Shown one piece after another: positions 15,377-24,318 of a stretch of DNA of 64,000 nucleotides (position 1 is the stretch's first letter; every line of letters starts with the position of its first letter). Source of the stretch: Aneurinibacillus sp. (lineage in GTDB: Bacteria > Bacillota > UBA5301 > DYFA01); NCBI GenBank assembly GCA_020725425.1, contig DYFA01000061.1, positions 59,330 through 123,329 of the forward strand. Direction: 5' to 3'. The translations under genes and the position numbers were made by a program. The notes under the pieces were generated by a model that saw only the letters and a list, made by a program, of their open reading frames with translations, did not search any database and was not told the origin of the DNA.

Positions 15377-17281
15377 ATGGGGACGGCAGCGGTTGCGCGG
15401 TGGTGGGACAGACTACTGGCTCTGGGACGTTCGCCCGAAGCGCTGATGGCGACCGCCCAGCGGCTCGCGTCCCGCGGCCGCCTGCAGGAGGCGATCCGCC
15501 TCGCCCGGAGCGCCACGCGCCGCGAGCCCCGCAACGCCAAGCTCCAAAGCGACCTGGGGGACCTCCTGTACCGGAGCGGGCAGAAACTCCTCGCCGCAGA
15601 GGCTTATGCCGCCGCCATCACGGTTGACCCGTCGTACGCTCCGGCCTATCGCGCCTACATCGCTGTTCGCCAGGAAGAGCACGAACTGGAGCAGGCCCGC
15701 AAGTTCCTGTCGTCCGTCGTGGCCCAGGCAGGGGATGACCCCACCCCCCTGAACTACGTGGGCGTGGTGGATTACCTCTTGGGCCGGACGGAGGAGGCGG
15801 TGGCGGTCTGGCAGTCCATCGTCCAGAACCATCCGCGCTATGGCGTGGCCCACTCCAACCTCGGGGTGGCCTACCAGCACCAGGGGAAGTTCGATCAGGC
15901 CTTGCTCGAGTATAAGCTCGCCATCGAGTTGGACCCGCGCGGGGCGATCGGCGCTTACAACAACATCGCCGAGATCTATATGAACCGAGGTGAGCTGGAG
16001 GAGGCCATCCAGTACTTCATCCTGGCGGTGGAGCTCGATCCCGACTCGGCGGCGGTGCCCCTGGCCAACCTCGGCGCCTGCTATGCCGGGCTGGGGCGGC
16101 GGGAGGAAGCAATCCGGGCCTACGAGGAGAGCCTCAAGAAAACCCCCGGGATGACCAACCAGGACATCCGGATGGAGGTCCTGACCGCCCTGGCCAAGCT
16201 GTACCTCGAAATTCACCGGGTGGCGGAGGCGCGGGCCGCCTGCGAGGCGGCGTTGCAGCGGTCACCTCGGAGCGTGGACGCCCTGGCCACCCTCGGCCAG
16301 ATCCAGTTCCAGGAGGGGCAGTACGAGGCGGCGGTGGAGACTTTCCGGAAAGCGCTGGCGGTCAACCCCATGACCCTGCGCAACCTGATGGTGCACCGTC
16401 TGATGGCTCTGGCCTACTACAAGATGGGCCACTTCGACAAGGCGGCGGCGGAGTACAGGCGGGCCAACGCCTGGCACCCCGACCGCATCTTCGGCACCAA
16501 ACAGTTGGCCGGCGGGGGTGCCGTCAGTCCCGAGCAGATGGTAGCCACCTGCCAGGCGAAGCTGGCGGAACGGCCCGACGACCCGGAACTCCACAAAGAG
16601 GCGGCGGAAGCGCTGTTCCAGATGGGTTGCCTGGAAGAGGCCATCGAGGAGTATCGGGCGGCGCTGGAGAGACTCCCCGAAGACCTGGAACTCCTCTGCC
16701 GGCTCGGGACAGTCTACTACGCCGACGACCAGTACCTTCCAGCAGTCGCCTGCTTCTCCCGGGCCGCGGAGCGCAACCCGATGTACGCCCCCGCCCACCT
16801 AGGGCTGGGCTTGATGCACCTGCTCCGAGGCTCGGTCGACGCGGCCATCAACAAATTCGCCTGGGCGATCACTCTCGATCCCCAGTCGGCGGAGGCGTAC
16901 AACTTCCTGGGGAACGCCTACCGGCAGAAAGGGGAGCTGGAACGGGCGGCGGAGGCCTACCTCCAGGCGATCGCCCTGCAACCCTCGTATGCCCAGGCCC
17001 AGAACAACCTCGGGCTAACCTATCTGGAGCTGGGCCGGCCGAAAGAGGCGATCGAACAGTTCCGCCGGGCGCTTGAGACCTTCCCCGATTACGTGCCGGC
17101 CCTCTGCAACCTCGGGCGGGCGCATCTGGCCCTGGGGAACACCGAGGCGGCGCGCTCCGCCTGGAACCAGGCGCTGGCCATCAACCCCCACAACCCGGTG
17201 GCTCAGAGTCTTCTGGCCGAGGTGTCGGCAGGGGAACCGGCAGCCGCTGCGGCGGAGGAAGGGGATGGCCATGGACGGTAG
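15377..17281 (+). CDS. Large tetratricopeptide-repeat protein
   Basis: ATG 15377 has GGGGGAG upstream. The 634 residues are almost entirely TPR units (about fourteen), recognisable by repeats such as PLNYVGVVDYLLGRTEEAV, AHSNLGVAYQHQGKFDQAL, AYNFLGNAYRQKGELERAA and AQNNLGLTYLELGRPKEAI. There is no signal peptide or membrane helix, so it is a cytosolic scaffold. The last codons overlap the start of the GGDEF gene, so the two are co-translated; a partner role in that signalling or replication-like cluster is inferred only from position. Confidence 0.9.
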   Translation: MGTAAVARWWDRLLALGRSPEALMATAQRLASRGRLQEAIRLARSATRREPRNAKLQSDLGDLLYRSGQKLLAAEAYAAAITVDPSYAPAYRAYIAVRQEEHELEQARKFLSSVVAQAGDDPTPLNYVGVVDYLLGRTEEAVAVWQSIVQNHPRYGVAHSNLGVAYQHQGKFDQALLEYKLAIELDPRGAIGAYNNIAEIYMNRGELEEAIQYFILAVELDPDSAAVPLANLGACYAGLGRREEAIRAYEESLKKTPGMTNQDIRMEVLTALAKLYLEIHRVAEARAACEAALQRSPRSVDALATLGQIQFQEGQYEAAVETFRKALAVNPMTLRNLMVHRLMALAYYKMGHFDKAAAEYRRANAWHPDRIFGTKQLAGGGAVSPEQMVATCQAKLAERPDDPELHKEAAEALFQMGCLEEAIEEYRAALERLPEDLELLCRLGTVYYADDQYLPAVACFSRAAERNPMYAPAHLGLGLMHLLRGSVDAAINKFAWAITLDPQSAEAYNFLGNAYRQKGELERAAEAYLQAIALQPSYAQAQNNLGLTYLELGRPKEAIEQFRRALETFPDYVPALCNLGRAHLALGNTEAARSAWNQALAINPHNPVAQSLLAEVSAGEPAAAAAEEGDGHGR

Positions 17282-18674
17282 GCGCAAGGGCTCGGCCCTC
17301 GCCACGCGGCTCTACCTCGTGTTGTTCTACGCGGCGCTGGCCCTGATCGCCTGGAAGGGGCCGAACTTCGAGAATTCCCTGCTGTTCATCGCCGTCATAC
17401 CGATTGTAGTGGCGGCCCTGGCCGGCGGGGTGCGGCAGGCGCTCCTCCAGGCGGCGGTGGCGACCGCCCTGGCGTGGTTTATGGGGGCCATCCGCCCCTT
17501 CCGGGTGTGGGTCAACGTGGCGGTGGTCCAGACTGCGCTCTTCTGGGCCACCGCCGTGGTCACGGGGGTGGCGCAGGGGCGTTACCAGGCCGATTTGCGG
17601 CGGCGGGTCGTCCAGACGGAGGAGGCGAGGGAGCAGGTCAAAGCGCTGCAGGCCAAGGTGGACCAGCTTAACACCGAGCTCAACAAGAGCATCTTCGACA
17701 TCCTGGCGATCTACGAGTTCACCACGGTCCTCGGCAGCACCCTCCACCTGAACGAGATCTTCAACATGATGGTCGACACCATCATGCGCGTCGTGCGGTA
17801 TGACGCTTGTTACCTGGCGCTGGTCAACGAGACGGGGCATTTCGAGATCAAAGTGGCCCGGGCGTTCACCCCCGAACAGCTCGAACAGTTCGCTCAGACC
17901 CGCATCGGGGAAGGGATCAGCGGCCGGGTGCTGCAGAGCGCTCAGCCGCTGATCGTGCCGGACCTCGGGAGCCAGGGGTGGAGCGACGCCTACCGGGGAA
18001 CCCCATACCGGTCCATGCTCTCCCTGCCGCTGGTCATTCAAGGAGGGGCGATCGGAGTTCTCAACCTGTTCAAGAAGGAAGTCAACGCCTTCACCCAGGA
18101 CGACCTGCGGGTGCTGTTCATCGTCGCCAACCAGTGCGCCTTCGCGGTCCAGAACGGAAAGCTGTATGAGGAGATGGCGCGGCTGGCCATCACGGACGGG
18201 CTCACCGGCCTGTATAACCACCGCTACTTCTGCTCCTGCATCGAAGAGGCGGTGGACCGGGCGAACCGGACCGGGCGGCCGGCGTCGATGATCATGGTGG
18301 ACGCCGACGAGTTCAAGGCCGTCAACGACAGGTACGGACACCAGCGAGGCGACGTCGTGTTGCAGCAGATGGCCCAGCTCATCCAGCAGAGTGTGCGGGA
18401 GAGCGACCTGGTCGCCCGGTACGGAGGAGAGGAGTTCGCGGTCGTCCTGCCGGATACCGGCCCCCGGGAAGCGATGGCGGTGGCCCGCCGCATTCACCAG
18501 GCGGTGGCGGAGCACGATTTCGACGGTCTCCGCCTGACGGTCAGCGTCGGGGTGGCGACCTACCCCTCGCCGCGGATCCGCAACAAGGATGAGTTGATCA
18601 GCATGGCGGACGAGTTCGCCTACCAGGCCAAGGAGCTGGGGCGGAACCGGATTTGCAGCGAGGGGGCGCGGTGA
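17265..18674 (+). CDS. Membrane-bound GAF-GGDEF diguanylate cyclase
   Basis: ATG 17265 follows GGAGGAAGGGG and lies within the end of the TPR gene. The 469-residue protein has an N-terminal membrane region with three to four helices (about 12-105), a coiled linker (110-145), a GAF domain (about 150-295) and a GGDEF domain (about 305-465). The signature RYGGEEF is intact, and RESD five residues upstream is the c-di-GMP inhibitory I-site, so an active, product-inhibited cyclase is expected. The metal-binding Asp in MVDADEFKAVND is present. The stop overlaps the next start as TGATG. Confidence 0.92.
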   Translation: MAMDGRRKGSALATRLYLVLFYAALALIAWKGPNFENSLLFIAVIPIVVAALAGGVRQALLQAAVATALAWFMGAIRPFRVWVNVAVVQTALFWATAVVTGVAQGRYQADLRRRVVQTEEAREQVKALQAKVDQLNTELNKSIFDILAIYEFTTVLGSTLHLNEIFNMMVDTIMRVVRYDACYLALVNETGHFEIKVARAFTPEQLEQFAQTRIGEGISGRVLQSAQPLIVPDLGSQGWSDAYRGTPYRSMLSLPLVIQGGAIGVLNLFKKEVNAFTQDDLRVLFIVANQCAFAVQNGKLYEEMARLAITDGLTGLYNHRYFCSCIEEAVDRANRTGRPASMIMVDADEFKAVNDRYGHQRGDVVLQQMAQLIQQSVRESDLVARYGGEEFAVVLPDTGPREAMAVARRIHQAVAEHDFDGLRLTVSVGVATYPSPRIRNKDELISMADEFAYQAKELGRNRICSEGAR

Positions 18675-19654
18675 TGGCCGCCTTCTCCGGGTTGCAGGGC
18701 CAGGCCTTGCCGCTATTCCTCGGCCGGGGGACCGCCGCGCTGTTAACTGCCGCCCCCCCCGCTCCTGCCGGAGCGGCGCACGCCGCTCAGCCCGGGGAAG
18801 CGTCGACGGAGGGCCTGGACGATCTGGCCCGGCGCCTCTGGGAGGAACTGCTCCACCGGCTCGACAGCGGGGAGACCCGTCTGTACGAGGAAGACCTGGC
18901 CGCCTCGTTGTCCATCGCCTCAACTGCCCTGAGTCCGGCGTTCCAGGCGCTGCGGCTAGCCGGGTTGGTGGACTGGGAAGGGCCCTATCTCTATCTTCAT
19001 CCCCGGTGCTCCCCGGTCCCGGCTCCGGACTCGTCGCCGGAGGTCGCCGCCGAGGACTTGGCCGAGGTGTACCAGGCCATCCAGGAGGTGACCGGGAAAA
19101 CGTTCAGTTCGGCACAGGAAGACCGGATACGGGAGTGGCTGGCCGTCCTGGGCCTTCAGGATGTCCTGGACGAGATCAAGCTTTGCCGGCAGAGAGGGCC
19201 TTGCCGGCTCAATCAGGTCACCTTTGCCCTGGACAGGGCGTGCAACCGCCGTAGGCGCATCAGCCCCTTCGGCCCGCTTGACGGCCACGGCGTCCTCCCC
19301 GCCCCCGCGGGAGGAGCGTCAGCTCTCCAGCCAGGCCAGGCGACGGCTCCGGCGGCTTCGCCGACCGCCAACGCCGGGGCGTACGAGCCGGTCTCTCCGG
19401 AGATAATCGAGACCTGGGTGGCGGCTCACCCGGACCTGTACGCCGGCTCCCCGCCAGGCCCTCCCCCTGCGCCTCCGCACGAAAGCCGGCCGGCGTCCTG
19501 GGCCAGCGCCTATGAGCCGGTGCCGCCGGAGGTGGTCCGCCGGTGGGCGGAGGCTTTTGCGGCCGAATACGAAGAGTTCCGCCGGGAATACCGCCGCTTG
19601 GCTGAACGCGCCAAGGGCAAGCCGTCCCGGCGGCGCTCTCCCCGTCTGCCTTAA
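18674..19654 (+). CDS. DnaD-like winged-helix protein with low-complexity inserts
   Basis: ATG 18674 overlaps the GGDEF stop. The 326 residues show a probable winged helix (about 55-115, LYEEDLAASLSIASTALSPAFQAL), a helical block resembling the DnaB_2/DnaD C-terminal domain (about 130-190, VTGKTFSSAQEDRIREWL), and a tail with a repeated motif AYEPV.PE....W at about 237 and 281. Two copies of the dispersed in-frame element (C and D) sit in its linkers. The neighbour is a DnaB-type helicase, so a helicase-loading role is plausible. The DnaD assignment rests on pattern only. Confidence 0.6.
   Translation: MAAFSGLQGQALPLFLGRGTAALLTAAPPAPAGAAHAAQPGEASTEGLDDLARRLWEELLHRLDSGETRLYEEDLAASLSIASTALSPAFQALRLAGLVDWEGPYLYLHPRCSPVPAPDSSPEVAAEDLAEVYQAIQEVTGKTFSSAQEDRIREWLAVLGLQDVLDEIKLCRQRGPCRLNQVTFALDRACNRRRRISPFGPLDGHGVLPAPAGGASALQPGQATAPAASPTANAGAYEPVSPEIIETWVAAHPDLYAGSPPGPPPAPPHESRPASWASAYEPVPPEVVRRWAEAFAAEYEEFRREYRRLAERAKGKPSRRRSPRLP
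18761..18808 (+). repeat. In-frame Ala/Gln/Pro-rich dispersed element, copy D
   Basis: Encodes APAGAAHAAQPGEAST. The DNA contains the 7-bp stem GAGCGGC-GCAC-GCCGCTC at the position homologous to the hairpins of copies A and B. Confidence 0.5.
19301..19360 (+). repeat. In-frame Ala/Gln/Pro-rich dispersed element, copy C
   Basis: Encodes APAGGASALQPGQATAPAAS, a second copy within the same DnaD-like gene as copy D. The core GAGC-GTCA-GCTC hairpin is followed by CAGCCAGGCCAGGCG as in copy B. Confidence 0.55.
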
Positions 19655-19667
19655 GGAGGTTTGAGGC

Positions 19668-21080
19668 GTGGCTCAGCGTCCCCTGGAAGCAGCCCGAGAT
19701 TCCGGTTTGGCGAGCGTTCCGTGCGACCTGGAGGGGGAACGCCGCATCCTCGGCATTCTGATCCGTCACCCCAAGAGCATCGACGCCTGCATCGACCGGT
19801 TGCGTGACCACCACTTCTACGACGCCGCCCACCGGCTCATCTTCCGCGTCATCCAGCGGCTCTACCGCGAGAGCGGGCGCATCTCCTACACTCAGATCTA
19901 TAACGTGCTGAGCCGGGAGAACCTCCTCCCCAACCCGAAGGAGGTGCTCCTCTCCCTCACGGAGTCTTTCCTCTCCCGAGCAGAGCTCGCGCCGAGCATC
20001 GAGTCGGTGATCGACGCCTACGCCCGCCGCCGGCTGCTGGAGGCGGCTCAGACTCTAGAGGAACTGGTCTACCGGGCCGGCGACTCCCCCACGGCCACCC
20101 TCCAGGCCCGGGCGCAGGAGCTGATCTTGGCGGCCACCCGGATGGAGGAAGGCTCCGACGATGTCAAGCCGCTGAGCCAGGTGCTGCTCCGGGTTCATGC
20201 GCGCCTGGAAGAGCGCAAGGAAGGCAAGATCGATTCCTACGGCCTGCCAGTAATGTACCAGCCGATCGACGGCATCACCGCGGGCTTCAAGAAGAAGGAC
20301 CTGATCATCCTGGCCGGCCGGCCCTCGATGGGCAAGACCAGCCTGGCCCTGAACATGGCGGTCAACGTGGCCCGGCGCCACAAGCCGGTCCTGATCTTTT
20401 CCCTGGAAATGGACGACGAGCAGATCGGAGACCGGCTGGTGTTAGGGGAATGCTTCCGGCTCCGCCGGCCCAACGGGGAGTATGAGATCACGGCGCAGGA
20501 CTACGCCGTTCCAGTCAAGCTCGATGACGAGAAGTTCGACAAGATCGGCTCCATCTTCAACGACCTGTACTCCCTCCCCGTGTACCTTGTGGACAAGCGG
20601 GGCCTCTCGGTCTCGGACATCAAGGCCAAGGCCCGCAAGGTGGCCGCTGAGCTGGCCAGCCAGGGTCAGACTCTGGCCCTGATCATCATCGACTACCTCC
20701 AGTTGATTCAGCCGCCGGTCGAGACCAACAAGAACTGGGCTCTGGTGGTGGGAGAGATCGTGCGGGAGATCCGCGATCTCGCCGGCGAGCTGGACCTGCC
20801 GATCATTCTCCTCTCCCAACTCAACCGGAGCGTCGAGCAGCGCCCCGACCGACGGCCTCAGCTTTCCGACCTGCGGGACTCGGGGAACATCGAGGAGTTC
20901 GCTGACGTGGTCATGTTCATCTACCGCCGGGAGTACTACTTCCGTGACGAGCCGGAGTCGAGGGGGAAGGCCGAGGTGATCGTGGCCAAGAACCGGAAAG
21001 GCCCGACTGCCACGGCGACCCTGAGCTTCATTCCCGAGTTCACCCGGTTCGTCGATCTGGCCAAAGAGGAGCAGGGCTGA
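19668..21080 (+). CDS. DnaB-type replicative helicase paralogue
   Basis: GTG 19668 follows TAAGGAGGT. The 470-residue protein has the DnaB N-terminal domain (about 18-120) and the RecA-like C-terminal domain with Walker A GRPSMGKT (about 222-229), Walker B LALIIIDYLQL, LSQLNRSVEQRPDRRP and a terminal RKGPTATATL. The usual DLRESGAIEQDADVV appears here as DLRDSGNIEEFADVV, and there is an insertion around GEYEITAQDYAVPVK. Helicase activity (5'-3' unwinding as a hexamer) is likely. Its place beside a DnaD-like gene and away from rplI suggests a second, specialised DnaB. Confidence 0.85.
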   Translation: MAQRPLEAARDSGLASVPCDLEGERRILGILIRHPKSIDACIDRLRDHHFYDAAHRLIFRVIQRLYRESGRISYTQIYNVLSRENLLPNPKEVLLSLTESFLSRAELAPSIESVIDAYARRRLLEAAQTLEELVYRAGDSPTATLQARAQELILAATRMEEGSDDVKPLSQVLLRVHARLEERKEGKIDSYGLPVMYQPIDGITAGFKKKDLIILAGRPSMGKTSLALNMAVNVARRHKPVLIFSLEMDDEQIGDRLVLGECFRLRRPNGEYEITAQDYAVPVKLDDEKFDKIGSIFNDLYSLPVYLVDKRGLSVSDIKAKARKVAAELASQGQTLALIIIDYLQLIQPPVETNKNWALVVGEIVREIRDLAGELDLPIILLSQLNRSVEQRPDRRPQLSDLRDSGNIEEFADVVMFIYRREYYFRDEPESRGKAEVIVAKNRKGPTATATLSFIPEFTRFVDLAKEEQG

Positions 21081-21307
21081 TGTCGTACTGCGACCGGGAC
21101 GGCCGGATACGGATCCTCTTCGCCGACGCCTACGACACCCTGGCCCGGCAGGGGATTATCACCGCCGGGCAGGCGGAGGCGGTGAAGGAGCTGGTGGACC
21201 GGCTCGAGGAGTTCACACCGGCTGAGCTGGAGTGCCGCCTGGCCGAGGTGTTCCCGGCGGGCCCGGCGGGGGATCCAGAGGACGGGAGCGCAGGCCAGGC
21301 GCCATGA
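21080..21307 (+). CDS. Small conserved-looking protein, unknown
   Basis: The ATG at 21080 overlaps the helicase stop (TGATG) and the stop overlaps the start of the radical SAM gene (ATGA), so it is translationally coupled on both sides. The 75 residues are acidic and helical (AGQAEAVKELVDRLEEFTPAELECRLAEV), without Cys motifs or membrane segments. No family is recognised. Confidence 0.6.
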   Translation: MSYCDRDGRIRILFADAYDTLARQGIITAGQAEAVKELVDRLEEFTPAELECRLAEVFPAGPAGDPEDGSAGQAP

Positions 21308-21903
21308 TCGCCTACCGCTTCAAAGACGCCTTGTACCTGAATATAACCAACCGCTGCACGAACGACTGCACCTTCTGTCTCCGCCGCCACCGGGAGGGCA
21401 TCGCCGGCCAGCGGCTGTGGCTTGAGGCGGAGCCGGAGGCGGGGGCGGTCCTGGCGGAGATCGGCGACCCGGCGCCCTACCGGGAGGTTGTGTTCTGCGG
21501 GTTCGGCGAGCCGCTTCTCCGCCTGGACGTGGTCAAGGAGGTGGCCGCCGCCCTCCGGCGGACATACCCGGGGCTGCGGCTGCGGGTGGACACGAATGGC
21601 CTGGCCAACCTGGTTTATGGCCGCAACATCGTTCCCGAGCTGGTGGGTCTGATCGACGCCGTGTCCATCAGCCTGAACGCCCCCACCGCCGGGGAGTACG
21701 AGCGGTTGTGCCGGCCCAGCCTGCCGGGGGCCTTTGAGGCTGTCCTGGACTTCACCCGGGAGGCGGTGCGGGCGGTTCCTGAAGTCACCCTCACCGCGGT
21801 GGCCCTGCCCGGCCTGGACCTGGAGGCCTGCCGCCGCCTCGCCGAGAGCCTGGGCGCCCGGTTTCGGGTACGCCCGTTCATCCGGGACGAAGAAGGAGTG
21901 TAG
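21304..21903 (+). CDS. Radical SAM protein, TatD-associated type
   Basis: ATG 21304 overlaps the previous stop. The 199-residue protein has the radical SAM cluster motif CTNDCTFC (Cys18, 22, 25), a GFGEPLLRLDVV SAM-binding segment and a DTNGLANL beta strand. Length and motifs match the short radical SAM family found fused to or beside TatD nucleases in Firmicutes. Here no tatD gene is adjacent, although yabE and rsmA, the genes that usually follow tatD, come next. The substrate is unknown. Confidence 0.82.
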   Translation: MIAYRFKDALYLNITNRCTNDCTFCLRRHREGIAGQRLWLEAEPEAGAVLAEIGDPAPYREVVFCGFGEPLLRLDVVKEVAAALRRTYPGLRLRVDTNGLANLVYGRNIVPELVGLIDAVSISLNAPTAGEYERLCRPSLPGAFEAVLDFTREAVRAVPEVTLTAVALPGLDLEACRRLAESLGARFRVRPFIRDEEGV

Positions 21904-21907
21904 AACG

Positions 21908-22120
21908 ATGACGAAGGCGACGCGGGACGACCGGGAGGAACTGGAGAGACTGCTCGAGGGGAAGGTGGTTGCCGCCGCCGACCTCCGAAAGGGGACGGTG
22001 CGGCTGACCTTCACTGACGGGACGCGCTTCGAGCGGGCGAAGACGTTCGAAGGTGAGATCGTCGCCACGCTGTTCGCGGCGGACGGAGGGACGATCGCCA
22101 CCGCCCGCATTTGGCCTTGA
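21908..22120 (+). CDS. Small acidic/basic protein, unknown
   Basis: The ATG at 21908, five bases after the radical SAM stop, encodes 70 residues with a regular strand pattern (GTVRLTFTDGTRFERAKTFEGEIVATLF), suggesting a small beta-barrel. The ribosome site is GAAGGAG in the end of the preceding gene. There is no recognised domain. Confidence 0.5.
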   Translation: MTKATRDDREELERLLEGKVVAAADLRKGTVRLTFTDGTRFERAKTFEGEIVATLFAADGGTIATARIWP

Positions 22121-22276
22121 GGCGGCCTCTTCAGCGGGCACGAGCGGTGAGCGGGGAACCCGTCCGGCAGACGCAGGAAATCCAGGCCGAGGGAAGGATG
22201 CAATTCTTCCGCCACATCCGGTATACTAATACACGCCAGAAAAGTTGTCCCAATTTCGTCCCAAGGAGTTGATGGG

Positions 22277-23347
22277 ATGGTCCGGACCATTCCGGAAGCC
22301 GGGGGACCAGGGGGGCGGGCGGCGGCGCGGCCTGCGGCCCGTACCCGGCGGTCTTCGGCTCCGAAGTGGCAGGCCAGGTTGGTAGCCTTCCTTGCGGTTC
22401 TGATACTTCTCTCAGCCAGTTTGGCCTGGGCCTTGACGCGTAAGGAAATCCAGCTGGTGGTGGACGGGCAGACCCGCCGCGTCGTCACCCATCGCCGGCT
22501 GGTGCGGGCTCTCTTGAGAGCCCACGGTATCCGTCTGGGCCCCGCGGACGAAGTCGTGCCTGGTCCAGCCAGCCCGTTGAAGCGCAGGATGCGCGTGGCC
22601 GTGTACCGCGCCGTGCCGATCACGGTGCAGGTCGACGGGCGCACCTTTGAGTTGCTTACGCCCAAGCAGACGGTCCGCGAGGCCCTGGTCGCGGCCGGCG
22701 TGGCCCTGGGGGAACACGACCGGGTTGAACCGTCCGCCACGGCCCCGGTGGCCTCCGGCCTGACTGTGGTGGTTCACCGCGTTGAGATCAAGGACGTCCA
22801 GCAACAGGTGGAGATCCCCTTCACCGTCCTCCGGAGACAGGACCCTGAACTGGAAAAGGGCCTCGAACGGGTGATCCGGGCGGGGGTCAAGGGGCTCAAG
22901 GAGCGCACTATCCGCGTGACCACGGAGGACGGGAAAGTAATCGCCAAGGCGCTCGTCGCGGAAAAGGTCCTTCGGGAACCCCAGCCGCAGCTTGTAGCGG
23001 TCGGCACGAAGAAGGTCGTGCGGACGCTGCGCACCTCCCGCGGCGAGTACCGTTACACCGAGCGGCGGGTCATGGTCGCCACGGCCTACGATCCCAGCCC
23101 CCGCTCCATCGGCCCCAAGGCGACCGGTTACACCTACCTCGGACTCAAGGCTCAATACGGAATCGTGGCGGTCGACCCGCGGGTTATTCCCCTCCGCAGC
23201 CGGCTCTACATCCCGGGCTACGGGGAGGCGCTGGCGGCGGACATCGGTGGGGCCATCAAGGGCAACCGCATTGACCTCTGTTTTGACACTTATGAGGAAG
23301 CAATCCGCTTTGGCCGGCGAAAGGTCGAGGTCTACGTCCTCGAGTAG
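22277..23347 (+). CDS. yabE: YabE-like cell-wall protein with DUF348, G5 and 3D domains
   Basis: ATG 22277 follows CAAGGAGTTG; an ATG five bases upstream is out of frame. The 356-residue protein has a basic N-terminus, a membrane helix (about 37-55), two DUF348 units (about 58-170), a G5 domain (about 175-255) and a C-terminal 3D domain with TAYDPSPRSIG, AVDPRVIPLRSRLYIPGYG and ADIGGAIKGNRIDLCF holding the three Asp that name it. This is the Firmicute counterpart of resuscitation-promoting factors, a probable peptidoglycan lytic enzyme. The order yabE-rsmA is conserved, but rnmV, which normally lies between, is missing. Confidence 0.9.
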   Translation: MVRTIPEAGGPGGRAAARPAARTRRSSAPKWQARLVAFLAVLILLSASLAWALTRKEIQLVVDGQTRRVVTHRRLVRALLRAHGIRLGPADEVVPGPASPLKRRMRVAVYRAVPITVQVDGRTFELLTPKQTVREALVAAGVALGEHDRVEPSATAPVASGLTVVVHRVEIKDVQQQVEIPFTVLRRQDPELEKGLERVIRAGVKGLKERTIRVTTEDGKVIAKALVAEKVLREPQPQLVAVGTKKVVRTLRTSRGEYRYTERRVMVATAYDPSPRSIGPKATGYTYLGLKAQYGIVAVDPRVIPLRSRLYIPGYGEALAADIGGAIKGNRIDLCFDTYEEAIRFGRRKVEVYVLE

Positions 23348-23384
23348 GACAGGCGGGGAGCGCCCGGGCGGGGGGATCCCCAAG

Positions 23385-24245
23385 TTGACCCGCCCACGCG
23401 CGGTGGCGCAGCTCCTGGCGCAGTTCGGCCTGCAGCCGCGCAAGCGGTTCGGCCAGAACTTCCTGATCGATGAGCACATCCTGAACAAGATCGTGCGGGC
23501 CGCAAGCCTCTCTCCCTCCGACGTGGTGCTCGAGGTGGGGGCGGGCCTCGGCACGCTCACGGCGGCCCTGGCGGCCCGGGCCGGGCGGGTGGTGGCGGTC
23601 GAACTCGACCGGGATCTCTTCTCCGTCCTGCGTTTCACCGTCGGCCGCCTGCCCAACGTCCGTCTGGTCCGGGGGGATATCCTGGACCTGCGGCTGGCCG
23701 AGCTTCTCCCGGACGACGCCCCTTCCTACAAGGCCGTGGCTAACCTGCCCTACTACATCACCAGCCCTGTCCTGCTCAAGTTCCTGACCGCCACCCGTCC
23801 CTGGGAGCGGCTCGTCTTCATGGTGCAGCGGGAAGTCGCCGACCGGCTGACGGCCAGGCCGGGGACCAAGGCCTACGGCTCGCTCACCGTGATTCTCCAG
23901 TTCTCCGCCGAGGCCACCGTCGTGGCCCGGGTGCCGCGAACCGCCTTCTATCCGGCCCCCGAGGTGGATTCCACCGTGGTGGCGCTCACCCCCCGGCCGA
24001 GCCCTCTGCCGCCCGGCCCGGAGCGCGACGTCTTCTTCCGTGTCGTCCGAGCCGCCTTCGGGCAGCGCCGGAAGACCCTGGCCAACGCCCTGGTGGGCGG
24101 CGGTTTTCCCGGTTCGGCGGTGAAGGCGGCGTTGGCGGAGGCCGGGCTGGATGGCGGCCGCCGGGGGGAAACCCTCAGCTTGGATGAGTTTGTGACGCTG
24201 TCCCGCTGTCTCTCCGTCCAAATCTTGTCGCCCGCCGGAGTTTGA
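23385..24245 (+). CDS. rsmA: 16S rRNA (adenine1518/1519-N6)-dimethyltransferase
   Basis: This enzyme dimethylates two adjacent adenines in the 3'-terminal hairpin of 16S rRNA using SAM. TTG 23385 gives 286 residues, normal for KsgA/RsmA; the track start lies inside yabE. The signature RFGQNFLID, SAM motif EVGAGLGTLT, VELDRD and catalytic NLPYYITSP are intact, as is FYPAPEVDSTVV. Kasugamycin resistance results from its loss in other bacteria. The GC-rich leader leaves the exact start a little uncertain. Confidence 0.93.
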   Translation: MTRPRAVAQLLAQFGLQPRKRFGQNFLIDEHILNKIVRAASLSPSDVVLEVGAGLGTLTAALAARAGRVVAVELDRDLFSVLRFTVGRLPNVRLVRGDILDLRLAELLPDDAPSYKAVANLPYYITSPVLLKFLTATRPWERLVFMVQREVADRLTARPGTKAYGSLTVILQFSAEATVVARVPRTAFYPAPEVDSTVVALTPRPSPLPPGPERDVFFRVVRAAFGQRRKTLANALVGGGFPGSAVKAALAEAGLDGGRRGETLSLDEFVTLSRCLSVQILSPAGV

Positions 24246-24270
24246 GAGTGCCTGGCAAATCCGTTATAAT
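24242..24270 (+). promoter_or_regulatory. Promoter of the YkuK-like gene
   Basis: TTGAGA (24242-24247), a 17-bp spacer and TATAAT (24265-24270) lie at the end of rsmA, 48 bp before the next start. Confidence 0.7.
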
Positions 24271-24318
24271 GGTTCGTGGAATTTGTTCTACCTCGGCGGA
24301 GAGAAAGAGGGACGGGGT

